From Halonotius roseus (GTDB lineage Archaea; Halobacteriota; Halobacteria; Halobacteriales; Haloferacaceae), in the NCBI RefSeq assembly GCF_006861655.1, contig NZ_SESI01000001.1, forward strand, positions 1-64,000: a stretch of 64,000 nucleotides of DNA. Reading direction: 5' to 3'. Made by a program: the position numbers and the translations under genes. The notes under the pieces were generated by a model. It was not told where the DNA came from. It made no database searches and saw only the letters and a program-made list of their open reading frames with translations. Shown piece by piece: positions 44,201 to 52,994 of the stretch (positions are counted from its first letter, which is position 1; each line of letters begins with the position of its first letter).

Positions 44201-45122
44201 GAACGACCACTACGCACAGCTGGTCGGTCACACGCGCGAGTCGCTCCAGGCCGCGCCGGTCTGGGAGACGGTGGCGACGCTGTCGGCGGCGACGTTCGAC
44301 GGCTACTGGGACTCCTTCGAGGCGAACGAAACCCGTACCGAGGAGATCGAACACGAGCGCGCCGACGGGACGACAGTGCCGGTCGAAATGACGACCACCG
44401 CCGTCGAGATCGACGGGGCCAGCCACAACCTCATGTTGATCCAGGAGATCACCGGCCGGCGCGAGCGTCGCCAGCAGTCCGAGGTGCTCCACCGGATCAT
44501 GCGGCACAACCTCCGGAACGACCTTACGGTCGTGATCGGCCGGATCAAGATCCTCCTGGAGGAACTCGACGGGGCGGCGGCTGACCACGCCGAGATCGTC
44601 CGGGAGAACGCCGAGAACCTGCTGACCACGATAGAGGCTGCCGCCGACGCGCGCGATGTCATCGGCCGCGATATCGTCCGCAAGCCCATCGATGTGGTGT
44701 CACTGCTCCGCCAGGAGATCGAAACTATCGAGGACTCCTTCTCTGGAACCATTCACACCGACCTCCCCGACTCGCGGCGGGTTCTCGCGGATACGCCGCT
44801 GCGCCACGGGTTCCAGCACCTCATCGCCAACGCGGTCGAACACAACGACGCCGCCGAGCCGGAGATCGCCGTGCGCGTGACCGACGCCGCCGACCGCGAG
44901 GGGTGGGTCGCCATCGAGATCGAGGACAACGGGGCCGGCATCCCGGCCGGCGAAATCGAGGTGCTGACCGCAGGCGAAGAAACGGAGTTACACCACGGCA
45001 GCGGGATCGGCCTCTGGGTCGTCCACTGGGTCGTGACGCGCTACGGCGGCGACCTATCGTTCGAACACCCAGCCGACGGCGGCAGCCTCGTTCGGATCAC
45101 ACTCCCGGCGGCCGAGCAATGA
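41274..45122 (+). CDS. 1282-residue LOV/PAS/GAF sensor histidine kinase
   Basis: One of the largest proteins here: degenerate receiver-like (15-130), PAS (135-250), GAF (260-415), PAS (430-545), LOV (550-665), GAF (670-820), PAS (825-945), PAS (950-1065), HisKA (His1078 in MRHNLRNDLTVVIG) and HATPase_c (LIANAVEH, DNGAGIP, GSGIGL). The LOV core GQNCRFLQGPDTD keeps the photoactive Cys596 (codon TGT at 43059-43061) with NYRKDG, FWNQ and a final Gln (YLGSQADIT). The kinase core HNLRND is the haloarchaeal type, unlike the SHDLQEP kinases of the stressosome flank. A HalX regulator follows 88 bp downstream. Confidence 0.9.
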   Translation: MQFGLEAHTTDNSSSQLFVVGADSSARSTLQSLLATGDTHYTVTGVTAAEHAARSVSPSTAGVVYLGCLPQTGPQGDAEPLTTTTPRIVVGADVDPADGFANGATDVLSLSVESHADTIVTQIKQAVAQANHHQFSADLLNETSDGIVVHDPETGELIACNDQFYRMLGYDPETTTLSLADLTGHNDEFTEERAVEMIRRAAAGETETFRWPDPTHCGDQLWVEVTIKPATLNGSTYVVSTVRDISERRAREQEQQADQAALERFQAITADPSTDLTTQVQDLLRFGADYLGMDIGFLSKMEPAADHFEIVEAVGDHPLIQTGNEADLGETYCRRTLHADADSPLVYEDAANEGLADDPAYKKFDLGCYMGAKITVDDSLYGTICFADTQPRTEPFSEMEQTILDHMSQWLQQELERREYLEEVEAARQRNQRILERIDDGFFGLDEDWHIQYVNDAGGDVLRQAMGLDYDNDELIGKHLWEEVPSAVETMFYEKYHRALDEQASVTFEERYDPLDVWFEVRAYPDEQGLSVFFSDITERKQREQELHILERAMKEASLPLTLSDPSQEDNPLVFVNDAFEELTGYEADGILGQNCRFLQGPDTDPTAIDELRDHIEAEESYTTEIKNYRKDGSTFWNQLDITPIYDDDGTLLRYLGSQADITEAYRTREIRRRLLSTTQELMNADTREEIAEIVVEAVVKVLEHDPTVVYLRDPAGEDPLTPVAWPERVDEVFGGPPEYQDNGPLLQAFEAGEPVVVDDIAARDELDAEGFQPVESLLLLPLGEYGMLGVGGYETGSFDAADVERSRLLTVNATSALSRMDRRQELEQYETLFETVQEKRYVTDSDGYIELVSEPLAEAVGYTPTELEGTHISAITTEETDANRRGRELDLLVTPDTVSSSYEGTLQARDGTETPVEIEISLLPYEDRFRGAVGAVRDISERRKREAELEVFQEAITESGIGLAMYGDDGRFEYVNDHYAQLVGHTRESLQAAPVWETVATLSAATFDGYWDSFEANETRTEEIEHERADGTTVPVEMTTTAVEIDGASHNLMLIQEITGRRERRQQSEVLHRIMRHNLRNDLTVVIGRIKILLEELDGAAADHAEIVRENAENLLTTIEAAADARDVIGRDIVRKPIDVVSLLRQEIETIEDSFSGTIHTDLPDSRRVLADTPLRHGFQHLIANAVEHNDAAEPEIAVRVTDAADREGWVAIEIEDNGAGIPAGEIEVLTAGEETELHHGSGIGLWVVHWVVTRYGGDLSFEHPADGGSLVRITLPAAEQ

Positions 45123-45210
45123 TCGGTGGACGCAATCGCCACCGGCCGTGGAACCCTGGTATTCTTTACAGCCGCGGCGCGAATCACGAATATAGAGGCA
45201 GAGTCCACGG

Positions 45211-45825
45211 ATGAGCGATCCCGACGAGCACCCCGGCGTGTTAGTGGTTGACGACGAGCAGAGCATTCTCGGTATCATCGAGCTGTGGCTCGGCGATGAC
45301 TACGACGTTCAAACCGCGACCAACGGGAGCGACGCGCTGGAGGCACTCGACGAGACTGTCGATGTGGTCTTGCTCGACCGGCGGATGTCGGGGCTATCGG
45401 GCGACGAAGTGCTGGCCGAAATCAGGGAGCGACCGGGGAGCTATCAGGTCGCCCTCGTCACCGCCGTCGACCCGGATTTCGATATCGCCGACCTCGCCTT
45501 CGATAGCTACGTCACGAAACCGCTTGACGAGGCAACCGTCCGGCAGGCCGTCGACCGGCTGCTCGCACGAGCGACCTACGACGACCTCCTTCAGGAGCAC
45601 TACGCTGTCGCCGAGGCCCTGGCGACGCTGGAAAACGAGAAGACGGACGCCGAGCTGTCGACCAGCGAGGCTTATCAGGAGGCCGTCGACCGGTTCGCCG
45701 AGCTCGAAAAACAGGTAGCAGACCGCTCGGGATCGCTTCGACGGGACGATCTCGTGAACTCGATGCCCAGCCACGAGCTAGCCGCCGACCCAACAGCCGG
45801 CAGCAAGGAGGCGGCCGATGAGTGA
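45211..45825 (+). CDS. HalX-type response regulator
   Basis: A 204-residue regulator. The receiver (8-120) has VVDDEQS, phospho-acceptor LLDRRMSG, TAVDPD and YVTKPLDE. The following HalX domain (about 125-190; RATYDDLLQEHYAVAEALATLEN) is a haloarchaeal helical output module of unknown partner. It is the likely target of the 1282-residue kinase just upstream. Its stop region overlaps the next ORF by 8 nt. Confidence 0.9.
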   Translation: MSDPDEHPGVLVVDDEQSILGIIELWLGDDYDVQTATNGSDALEALDETVDVVLLDRRMSGLSGDEVLAEIRERPGSYQVALVTAVDPDFDIADLAFDSYVTKPLDEATVRQAVDRLLARATYDDLLQEHYAVAEALATLENEKTDAELSTSEAYQEAVDRFAELEKQVADRSGSLRRDDLVNSMPSHELAADPTAGSKEAADE

Positions 45826-46486
45826 CAGCCCCAAGCCGTATGATCTCGCCGCCCCCTCGGGCAGCGTGTCGCTGCCGGCCGGCACGAGTCTGCTCGTGAT
45901 GGCTCCCGGTTCGGTCGGCGAGCGATTCGTGACATCGTGTTTGGCCCACGGGCTCGACGCCGGCGAGGAGGCCCTCGTGTTGACGACCGATTCGCCGGCC
46001 GGCGAGATCGGCGACGAGCTTCGGGATCGCGTCTCGCTGGCCGACGAGTTCGTGGCCGAGCCGGTCGAGATCATCGACTGCCAGACCGATCAGCTCGACA
46101 CGACCGACGAGGCCATCGTCGACAAGGACGTGAACACGCCACGGAACCTGACCGACATCGGCATCGCGTTCAAGGACGCCTTCGACCGCTTCGAGCGTCA
46201 GGGCGTCGACCGGGTTCGGTTTGGCGTCCTCTCGCTGTCGGTGATCCTCTCGTACGTCGACCGCGAAACAGGGTACCGGTTCTGTCAGACGCTGACCCGC
46301 GGGCTGGCACAGGAGGGCGCGCTCGGGCTGTTCGTGGTGAACGAAAACGCCCACGACAGCGACACTATCGACACCCTCAAGCGGGCCTTCGACGGCCACG
46401 CCGAGGTCGAGGACGGCGATCCGTTTTCGGTTCGAATCTCCGGTATCGACGGCGTTGCCGAGGAGTGGATCTCGCTGGACGAGTGA
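45818..46486 (+). CDS. HTR-like / DUF7504-type RecA-fold protein
   Basis: A 222-residue protein with a RecA/KaiC-like beta-alpha fold (SLLVMAPGSVGERFVTSCLAHGL, VDRVRFGVLSLSVILSYVD, GALGLFVVNENAHD). The P-loop position reads APGSVGERF, without the Lys-Thr/Ser of Walker A, so ATP hydrolysis is doubtful. Haloarchaeal relatives accompany HalX or sensor kinases. Translation overlaps the HalX gene. It may be a signal-adaptor ATPase-fold protein. Confidence 0.75.
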   Translation: MSDSPKPYDLAAPSGSVSLPAGTSLLVMAPGSVGERFVTSCLAHGLDAGEEALVLTTDSPAGEIGDELRDRVSLADEFVAEPVEIIDCQTDQLDTTDEAIVDKDVNTPRNLTDIGIAFKDAFDRFERQGVDRVRFGVLSLSVILSYVDRETGYRFCQTLTRGLAQEGALGLFVVNENAHDSDTIDTLKRAFDGHAEVEDGDPFSVRISGIDGVAEEWISLDE

Positions 46487-46636
46487 TCGCTCACGGTCAG
46501 TTACGCGCGTCTTTGTCATTCTTGACGGCGTCGCTCACACAGCCATCGCGGCGACGCTGATGGCAGTGCACTCCACACCTTCATATCAGATATCCAATTA
46601 TTCTCACCAGGTCAGACAGAGCCTCTGTGAGTTCGC

Positions 46637-47455
46637 TCAGCCACCAGCAACAGTAAACAACAGGAGATTATGGACGCCCGGGCCGAGCCCGACGGCGGCG
46701 ACAAAGCCCAACAGCGCGTACCCCTCGGTCGGCTCGGCGTCGACATACTCCCGAAAGAGCACGACGACCCCGCCGGCAACACCGATCTTGACGAGGACGA
46801 ACAGCCAGCCAACGCCGATGAACTCGGCGGTTGGCAACGTGTCTGCCGCGTGGAGGATCAGCCGCGACAGCGGCGTGCGCTCGCCGAACCCCAGCACGTC
46901 GACGCCGATCGCCGTCGAGACGCCATCCAGCGTGTGACCGAAGAGCGCAAGCAACCCGACCGCGCCGGTCGTCGCCGTCGCCGCCGGGCGGAGCCGCCGG
47001 AGGCCCAGCCAGCCGCCGGCGGTCAGCGCGACCGTCAGCAGCAGGCCGGCAGCCGGCCACGCTGGCGCGAGCGTGCCGCGAGCCAGCCCAGCACGAACCG
47101 CGACGGCGACCGTCGCAAGAAGGGCGACGAGTCCCCCGCCAGCAAGCAGCGATGGCACCTGCGTCGGGCGAACAGCGTCGACAGCGAGCCAGCCCGCCCC
47201 CGCCAGGATCGCGGTTGTGAGATACACCGCGGCCGTCCCGCCGAACGGGGCAACGACTGTCGGGAGGCCATCGATGCCGTAGAGGACGTGCAGCGTCGAG
47301 CCAAGGGCCATCCACGGCGTCAGCGAGAGGATGTGGCGGGCCGTGACCGGCGGCCGTCGCCGGGCGAATCCGACACCGACGACGGCTCCACCAGCGAGCA
47401 ACACGAGGGCGTAGGGCAGCGGCGGGAGGCTGAAGCCAGCCGGAAGCAACACCAT
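46637..47455 (-). CDS. DUF63 family membrane protein
   Basis: A 272-residue integral membrane protein with about seven or eight helices and DUF63 features such as HILSLTPWMALGSTLHVLY, HTLDGVSTAIGVDVLGFGERTPLSR and GPGVHNLLL. The family is restricted to archaea and has no function. It is divergent from deoC. Confidence 0.85.
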   Translation of the reverse strand: MVLLPAGFSLPPLPYALVLLAGGAVVGVGFARRRPPVTARHILSLTPWMALGSTLHVLYGIDGLPTVVAPFGGTAAVYLTTAILAGAGWLAVDAVRPTQVPSLLAGGGLVALLATVAVAVRAGLARGTLAPAWPAAGLLLTVALTAGGWLGLRRLRPAATATTGAVGLLALFGHTLDGVSTAIGVDVLGFGERTPLSRLILHAADTLPTAEFIGVGWLFVLVKIGVAGGVVVLFREYVDAEPTEGYALLGFVAAVGLGPGVHNLLLFTVAGG

Positions 47456-47556
47456 ACCCTCGGTTTCGGTGAGTCGGTAGAAAGGGTTGTGGTCGCCGGC
47501 GTCGCGTGTTGCTCACTGGTGGGGAGCTTTTTGCCGATGGGTGGTCTCCGGGGCGT

Positions 47557-48204
47557 ATGAAGCGCGCCGACCTTGCAGCGATGATCGACCACACCGTCCT
47601 CGGGCCGACGACGACCGCCGACGATGTCGCCCGCGTCGTGAGCGAGGCCACCGAGGCTGGGATGAACGTCTGTCTCCCGCCCTGCTATGTCGACAGCGTC
47701 GCCAGCGACACGCCGGACGACCTCACCGTCGCCACCGTCATCGGCTTCCCACACGGCCAAGACGACCCCGAGATCAAGCGCGAAGCCGGCGCACGGGCCT
47801 GGAAAGCTGGCGCGGACGAACTCGACGTGGTGCTCAATATCGGCCGACTCAAAGCGGGCGAAAACGACGCGGTCGCCGACGAACTCGGCGCGGTCGTCGC
47901 CTCGGTGCCGATCCCGGTGAAGGTCATCATCGAGACCGCGCTGCTCACCGACGAGGAGAAACACCGGGCCTGCGAGGCCGCCGTCAACGCCGACGCCGAT
48001 ATGGTGAAAACCTCGACCGGCTTTGCCGACAGCGAGCCGAGCGGGGCGACCGTCGCCGATGTCGAACTCATGGCCGACTACCTGCCAGTCAAGGCCAGCG
48101 GCGGGATCGATGACTACGAGACCGCGATGGCGATGATCGAGGCAGGGGCCGAGCGGATCGGTGCCTCGGCCGGCCCCGCGATCCTGGCGGGCGCGCCGGA
48201 GTAA
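47557..48204 (+). CDS. deoC: Deoxyribose-phosphate aldolase
   Basis: A 215-residue class I aldolase that splits 2-deoxyribose-5-phosphate into glyceraldehyde-3-phosphate and acetaldehyde. Motifs: [31 protein letters not shown] with the proton-shuttle Lys, and the Schiff-base Lys in MVKTSTGF, then VKASGGI. The ATG at 47557 ([13 protein letters not shown]) begins the conserved domain. Used in nucleoside salvage. Confidence 0.95.
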   Translation: MKRADLAAMIDHTVLGPTTTADDVARVVSEATEAGMNVCLPPCYVDSVASDTPDDLTVATVIGFPHGQDDPEIKREAGARAWKAGADELDVVLNIGRLKAGENDAVADELGAVVASVPIPVKVIIETALLTDEEKHRACEAAVNADADMVKTSTGFADSEPSGATVADVELMADYLPVKASGGIDDYETAMAMIEAGAERIGASAGPAILAGAPE

Positions 48205-48213
48205 CCGAGAACC

Positions 48214-48267
48214 GGCCGAAAGCCACTCGCTTGGGGTGAGTGGCCGAAAAGCCAACCTCTTAGGGTG
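48214..48267. repeat. Imperfect tandem repeat between deoC and the FNT gene
   Basis: Two related 25-26-mers, 48214-48238 and 48242-48267 (both start GGCCGAAA and end GGGTG), separated by 3 nt. The first contains a small stem CACTC...GAGTG. It may be part of deoC termination or the next promoter. Confidence 0.45.
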
Positions 48268-48275
48268 CCGACCGA

Positions 48276-48290
48276 ATTGCCTTCGGCAAT
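48276..48290. promoter_or_regulatory. Perfect 6-bp palindrome over the FNT start codon
   Basis: ATTGCC-TTC-GGCAAT overlaps the ATG at 48289. The TATA-like CTCTTAGGG at about 48257 places the transcription start here, so it may be an operator at the start site or a start-codon-sequestering hairpin. Confidence 0.4.
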
Positions 48291-50133
48291 GAGCGACTCC
48301 CCTTCCGATCCCGAGGACTCCGTCCGGGAGGCCGTCGAGCGATCCCGCAGCGGCGCGCCCGCGGTCGGCGAGGTGCTCCGCGACCGGTTTTCGGCCGACG
48401 AAGTGTTTCAGCGGGTGGTGGCCGCCGCCGACGAGGAGGTTACCTCCGGCAGCCGCGAACTCTTTTTCAGCGCGGTCGCCGCCGGCTTTGCGATCACGAT
48501 CACCTTTCTCCTCTATGTCTCGATGTCAGCGGCGAGCGACAACGCCGTCGTCGGCACGCTGCTGTACCCGCTCGGGTTCATTTACATTATCATCGGCGGC
48601 TATCAGCTGTACACCGAAAACACGCTGCCGCCGGTCGCGCTCACGCTCGAACGGCTGGCGAGCCTGCCGACGCTGTTTCGCCATTGGGGGATCGTGCTGG
48701 CGGGGAACTTCCTCGGCGGGGCGATGGGGGCGATCTCGCTGGTGTACGGCGGGATCTTCGAACCCGAAAGCCAGGTGAAAGCCATCGAGATCGCCAGCAA
48801 GGGGTTTGCGACCGACTGGTGGTCGCTGTTTTTCAAGGCCGTCTTCGCCGGGCTGATCGTCGCGGGCGTCGTCTGGGTCGGCTTCGCGGCCGGTGATACG
48901 GTCTCGCGGCTGTTGGTCGTCTATCTCGCCTTCCTCGCCATTCCGAACGGGAACCTGTTTCACGTCGTGGTTTCGTTTACCGAGGTTATCTACCTCGTTC
49001 TCACCCCGGCAGCTGACTACTCGCTGCTCGCCGGGCTGACCGGCTTCGTCCTCCCCGTGTTGCTCGGAAACACCCTTGGTGGCGTGGTGTTAGTGACAGT
49101 GGTAAACTACTTCCAGACGAGCGAACGCCGCCTAGAGGATGCCCGCTTCGAGGGGGCCGACCGGCGGCTGACGATCCCCGAGTGGACGTTTGGGCGGTTT
49201 GCCGGCCGTGGGTACGTGCCGGTGCTCGACTCGGTTGAGGCGACGCTCGTCGGCGAGGATCGCTACCGGGTGATGGTGCCGATCACCAACCCACGTACCG
49301 ACACCGAGCTCGTCGAGCTCGCGGCCAACGTCGCCAGCCAACAGGAGAACGCCACCGTCCATGTCGTCCACGTTGTCCAAGCCCCCGAGCGCGTCTCGCT
49401 TGTCAGCGGCGGCAACATCGAACGGATCGAGGCCGAATCCAGCAAGCGGATGCGGGATATCTACGCGCTCGGCGAGCAGTGTGATGTCGATATCACCGTC
49501 ACGTCGCTGGCGACCCACCACGCCTTCGGCGAGGTGTTCGATATGGCCCGCCGAACCCGGCCGGATCTCGTGATGATGGAGTGGGGCGGCGACCAGCTGT
49601 GGAACGCCGCCCGTGCCGAAAAGCCGCTCGACGAGCTCACAAACCAGCTTCCCTGTGATTTCGCGGTGTTCAAGGATCGAGGGTTAGACGCCTCGGAGTT
49701 CCTGGTCTCGACGGCGGGTGGCCCCGACTCCGAGCTGAGCGCGGAGATCGCCGCCGCGTTGCGGGATGCGATCGGCGCGTCGATCCGGCTGCTCCACGTC
49801 GTCGACAGCCCGGCCGACCGCGAGGCCGGCGAGGCGTTCCTCGACCGGTGGGCGGTCGACAACGGCCTGCCGGATGCCGAGCGGATCGTCGACGACTCCG
49901 GGGATGTGGAGGCGGCGATCGAACGGGAGGCCGCCGACGCGACGCTGCTGGCGATCGGCGCGACCGAACGCGGGCTGCTCTCGCGGCTCGCCACCAACTC
50001 GCTGCATCTCGATGTGGTCAACCATGTCGACTGCTCGGTGTTGTTGGCTGAACGCCCCTCCTCGCGGTCGCTGCGCTCGCGGCTGTTCGGCAAGGGGCGA
50101 CGCGAAACCGAGTCCGCGACTGTCGACGACTAA
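48289..50133 (+). CDS. FNT-family transporter fused to tandem universal-stress domains
   Basis: A 614-residue fusion. Residues about 30-285 are a formate/nitrite-transporter-like (FNT/YfdC-type) membrane domain with six helices ([53 protein letters not shown]). Residues about 315-600 are two universal-stress-type alpha/beta domains; the second keeps the nucleotide loop [11 protein letters not shown]. The whole soluble half is homologous to that of the APC permease at 50754. A nucleotide-sensing gate is a plausible inference. The substrate (small monovalent anion) is inferred from the family. Confidence 0.85.
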   Translation: MSDSPSDPEDSVREAVERSRSGAPAVGEVLRDRFSADEVFQRVVAAADEEVTSGSRELFFSAVAAGFAITITFLLYVSMSAASDNAVVGTLLYPLGFIYIIIGGYQLYTENTLPPVALTLERLASLPTLFRHWGIVLAGNFLGGAMGAISLVYGGIFEPESQVKAIEIASKGFATDWWSLFFKAVFAGLIVAGVVWVGFAAGDTVSRLLVVYLAFLAIPNGNLFHVVVSFTEVIYLVLTPAADYSLLAGLTGFVLPVLLGNTLGGVVLVTVVNYFQTSERRLEDARFEGADRRLTIPEWTFGRFAGRGYVPVLDSVEATLVGEDRYRVMVPITNPRTDTELVELAANVASQQENATVHVVHVVQAPERVSLVSGGNIERIEAESSKRMRDIYALGEQCDVDITVTSLATHHAFGEVFDMARRTRPDLVMMEWGGDQLWNAARAEKPLDELTNQLPCDFAVFKDRGLDASEFLVSTAGGPDSELSAEIAAALRDAIGASIRLLHVVDSPADREAGEAFLDRWAVDNGLPDAERIVDDSGDVEAAIEREAADATLLAIGATERGLLSRLATNSLHLDVVNHVDCSVLLAERPSSRSLRSRLFGKGRRETESATVDD

Positions 50134-50564
50134 TCGTCTGCTCGCGGCAGGGCGATAACAGGTCTGTCGGCCTGAGTGACGAGTTTGATCGAGAGATCGC
50201 CCGAAAGGAACTGGACGAGCCGGTTCCCCTCGCGGGAGCGGTAGGCGATCGCGCTGGCGTCGATCGCGCTGGCGACCTCGAAGATCGCATCGACAACGTT
50301 CCGGCTGTAGGCCGTCTCCAATTCCGCGTCAGGGAACTCGGCTCTGACCGCCGCGGCGGCAGCTTCGGCCATCTCTTCGGACTGTTCGACCGGCGTTTTG
50401 TCGGGCGAGCCGCCGCCTTTCTCGATGACGTGGAGGACAGTCACCCGCTTGGGAGTGTATGGTGCGAGCGCGCGCGCCGTCTCCCGGGCGTCGTTTTCGG
50501 TGGCGACGGGGAGGAGGACGTGGGCAAGCATGTTGTGTGTGTCGTGATCGACCGGATCGTCCAT
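50130..50564 (-). CDS. Universal stress protein UspA family
   Basis: A 144-residue Usp-fold protein: [34 protein letters not shown], then [24 protein letters not shown]. The ATP-binding loop G-2x-G-9x-G(S/T) is altered, so nucleotide binding is uncertain. The ATG at 50564 has a TATA (CCCTTATGC) 26 bp upstream; an internal Met 11 codons later is possible. The end overlaps that of the FNT-Usp gene by 4 bp (convergent). Confidence 0.82.
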   Translation of the reverse strand: MDDPVDHDTHNMLAHVLLPVATENDARETARALAPYTPKRVTVLHVIEKGGGSPDKTPVEQSEEMAEAAAAAVRAEFPDAELETAYSRNVVDAIFEVASAIDASAIAYRSREGNRLVQFLSGDLSIKLVTQADRPVIALPRADD

Positions 50565-50753
50565 ACTGGGTTCACCGAGAGCGGTCGCATAAGGGTTGTG
50601 TCGAGCGGTGGCTCGCAGCCGAACCCATTAAGAGCGGTGGCCGCCACCACCCGGTATGTTCGGTCGCTGCTGTCTCACTACCGCAACCGTTTCGACCCGG
50701 GCCGTCGGCAGCGACGTACCGTTCACTGACCTGCTGCGACCGGGGGCCAAAAG

Positions 50754-52988
50754 ATGAGCGACGAGGAACTCGCCAAGGATCTGACGCTCACGTCGGCGTT
50801 GACCATCGGCATCGGGACGATGATCGGCGCGGGCATCTTCGTGCTGCCAGGTACTGCCGTCGAGATGGCGGGCCCGCTGTCGGCCGGCGCGTTCATCCTC
50901 GGCGGCACCATCGCCATCTTCACCGCGCTATCGGCCAGCGAACTCGGGACGGCGATGCCGAAATCCGGCGGCGCGTACTTCTACGTCAACCGCGGGCTGG
51001 GGCCGCTGTTCGGCTCGATCGCCGGCTGGGGGAACTGGATCGGGCTCACCTTCGCCTCGGCGTTCTACATGTTCGGCCTCGGCGAGTACGTCAACGCCTT
51101 CGTCACCGTTCCGGGGCTCGCACTCGGCCCGCTGTCGCTGTCGGGCGCGAAGATCGTCGCGCTGCTCGGCGGCGCGTTTTTTGTGACGGTCAACTACGTC
51201 GGTGCGAAGGAGACCGGCAAACTGCAGAACATCATCGTCTTCATCCTGCTCGGCATTCTCACGGTGTTCACGCTGTTTGGGCTGTTTAACGCAGATATTC
51301 AGACGCTCCGGCCGTTCGCGCCCGAAGGTTTGGATCCGTTGCTGCCGCTGACAGGGATCATCTTCGTCTCCTATCTCGGCTTCGTCCAGATCACCTCGGT
51401 CGCCGAGGAGATCAAAGATCCCGGTCGCAATCTCCCGATTGCGATCATCGGCAGCGTCGTCATCGTCACCGCGATCTACGCGCTCGTCCTGCTGGCCGTG
51501 CTGGCGGCCGTTCCCAACGAGGTCGTCGCCGGCAACGACACCGCGGTCGTCGAGGTTGCCCGGATACTGATCGGCCCGATCGGCGCGGCCGCCCTGCTGT
51601 TCGGCGGGCTGTTGGCGACCGCGTCGTCGGCGAACGCCTCGATCCTCGCGTCCTCGCGGATCAACTTCGCCATGGGACGCGATAAGATCGTCTCGCCGCA
51701 ACTCAACGAGGTGCATGAGCGATTCGGGACGCCGTACAAATCGATTGCCCTGACCGGCGCGCTGATCCTGCTGTTCATCGTCGTCGGCAACCTCGAACTG
51801 CTGGCGACCGCGGGCAGCGTCCTCCATCTTGTCGTCTACGGCCTGCTCAACATCGCGTTGATCGTCTTCCGGGAGGGCGACCCAGCCGAATACGACCCCG
51901 AGTTTACCGTGCCGTTCTACCCGTTCACGCCGATCCTCGGAGCGGTGTTGTCGTTTGCCCTGATCGTCTTTATCGAGCCGTTCGTTATCGCGCTCTGTGG
52001 GCTGTTCGTCGCCCTCGCCGTGGCGTGGTATCTGCTCTACGCGCGCTCCCGAACGACACAGGAGGGTGTGCTCTCGGAGTACGTCCTCTCCCGGCCCGAT
52101 GAGATGCCCGACGCCGCGGTGTCGGCGGCCGAATCGGTCGCCCCCGACGGCGGCGAGTACCGGGTGATGGTGCCGCTGTCGAACCCCCGCACCGAGCGCG
52201 ATCTGATCGAGCTGGCGAGCCTGTTGGCGAAGGCCAACGGCGGCACCGTCGTCGCCACCCACATCGTGCAGGTGCCCGACCAGACGCCGCTGTACGCCGA
52301 CAGCGAGCAGCTCAACCGGATCGATGCCGAATCCGAGAAGCTGCTCCGGGCGGCCCGCGACGACGCCGAAACCTTTGGGGCCGACGTGGAGACAAAAACG
52401 ATCGTCTCCCACCGATCTTTCGAGGAGGTCTTTGATGCCGCCCGCACCGACAACGCGGATCTGGTCGTGATGGGCTGGGGCGGCGACTCGCCGATGACCG
52501 CCGGCCGCGTCGAGAGCCCGTTGGACGAGTTGACGAGCAATCTGCCGTGTGACTTCCTCGTGATGAAGGATCGCGGCTTCGATCCCTCCGACGTGTTGCT
52601 GCCGACCGCCGGTGGCTACAGCTCCGATCTCAGCGCGGATATCGCCGAGGTGCTGCTGGCAAACGACAACGACGTGTCGCTGCTGTACGTCGTTGACGAC
52701 GAGTCCGAGCAGGCCGACGGCGAAGAGTTCCTCAGCGAGTGGGCCGAGGAACGTGGGCTCAACGACGCAAACCGCATCGTCGACACGTCCGGTGATGTCG
52801 AGGACTCCATCGCGCGCAACGCGGCCGACCGGTCGATGGTCATCATCGGCGCGACACGCGAGGGCCTGCTCTCACGGCTCGTCCGCGGCTCGCTGGCCTT
52901 CGAGGTGCTCAACGATGTCGACTGTTCGGTGCTGCTGGCTGAGCGGCCACAGAAGCGGTCGCTGACCGAGCGGCTCTTCGGCCGGTAA
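50754..52988 (+). CDS. APC-family amino acid permease fused to tandem universal-stress domains
   Basis: A 744-residue fusion. Residues about 5-430 are a 12-helix APC permease with TSALTIGIGTMIGAGIFVLPG at helix 1, GTAMPKSGGAYFY and GWGNWIGL, and TASSANASILASSR. Residues 455-740 are tandem universal-stress domains ending with GATREGLLSRLVRGSL, which includes a G-2x-G-9x-G pattern. The soluble part aligns over its full length with the FNT fusion upstream. The permease probably takes up an amino acid with H+ or Na+; the substrate is open. Confidence 0.88.
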   Translation: MSDEELAKDLTLTSALTIGIGTMIGAGIFVLPGTAVEMAGPLSAGAFILGGTIAIFTALSASELGTAMPKSGGAYFYVNRGLGPLFGSIAGWGNWIGLTFASAFYMFGLGEYVNAFVTVPGLALGPLSLSGAKIVALLGGAFFVTVNYVGAKETGKLQNIIVFILLGILTVFTLFGLFNADIQTLRPFAPEGLDPLLPLTGIIFVSYLGFVQITSVAEEIKDPGRNLPIAIIGSVVIVTAIYALVLLAVLAAVPNEVVAGNDTAVVEVARILIGPIGAAALLFGGLLATASSANASILASSRINFAMGRDKIVSPQLNEVHERFGTPYKSIALTGALILLFIVVGNLELLATAGSVLHLVVYGLLNIALIVFREGDPAEYDPEFTVPFYPFTPILGAVLSFALIVFIEPFVIALCGLFVALAVAWYLLYARSRTTQEGVLSEYVLSRPDEMPDAAVSAAESVAPDGGEYRVMVPLSNPRTERDLIELASLLAKANGGTVVATHIVQVPDQTPLYADSEQLNRIDAESEKLLRAARDDAETFGADVETKTIVSHRSFEEVFDAARTDNADLVVMGWGGDSPMTAGRVESPLDELTSNLPCDFLVMKDRGFDPSDVLLPTAGGYSSDLSADIAEVLLANDNDVSLLYVVDDESEQADGEEFLSEWAEERGLNDANRIVDTSGDVEDSIARNAADRSMVIIGATREGLLSRLVRGSLAFEVLNDVDCSVLLAERPQKRSLTERLFGR

Positions 52989-52994
52989 GCCGCC

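Noticed and set aside
46487-46636. A gene in the gap between the RecA-fold protein and DUF63
   Set aside because: Frames here are short or antisense to DUF63, with no start-site signals.
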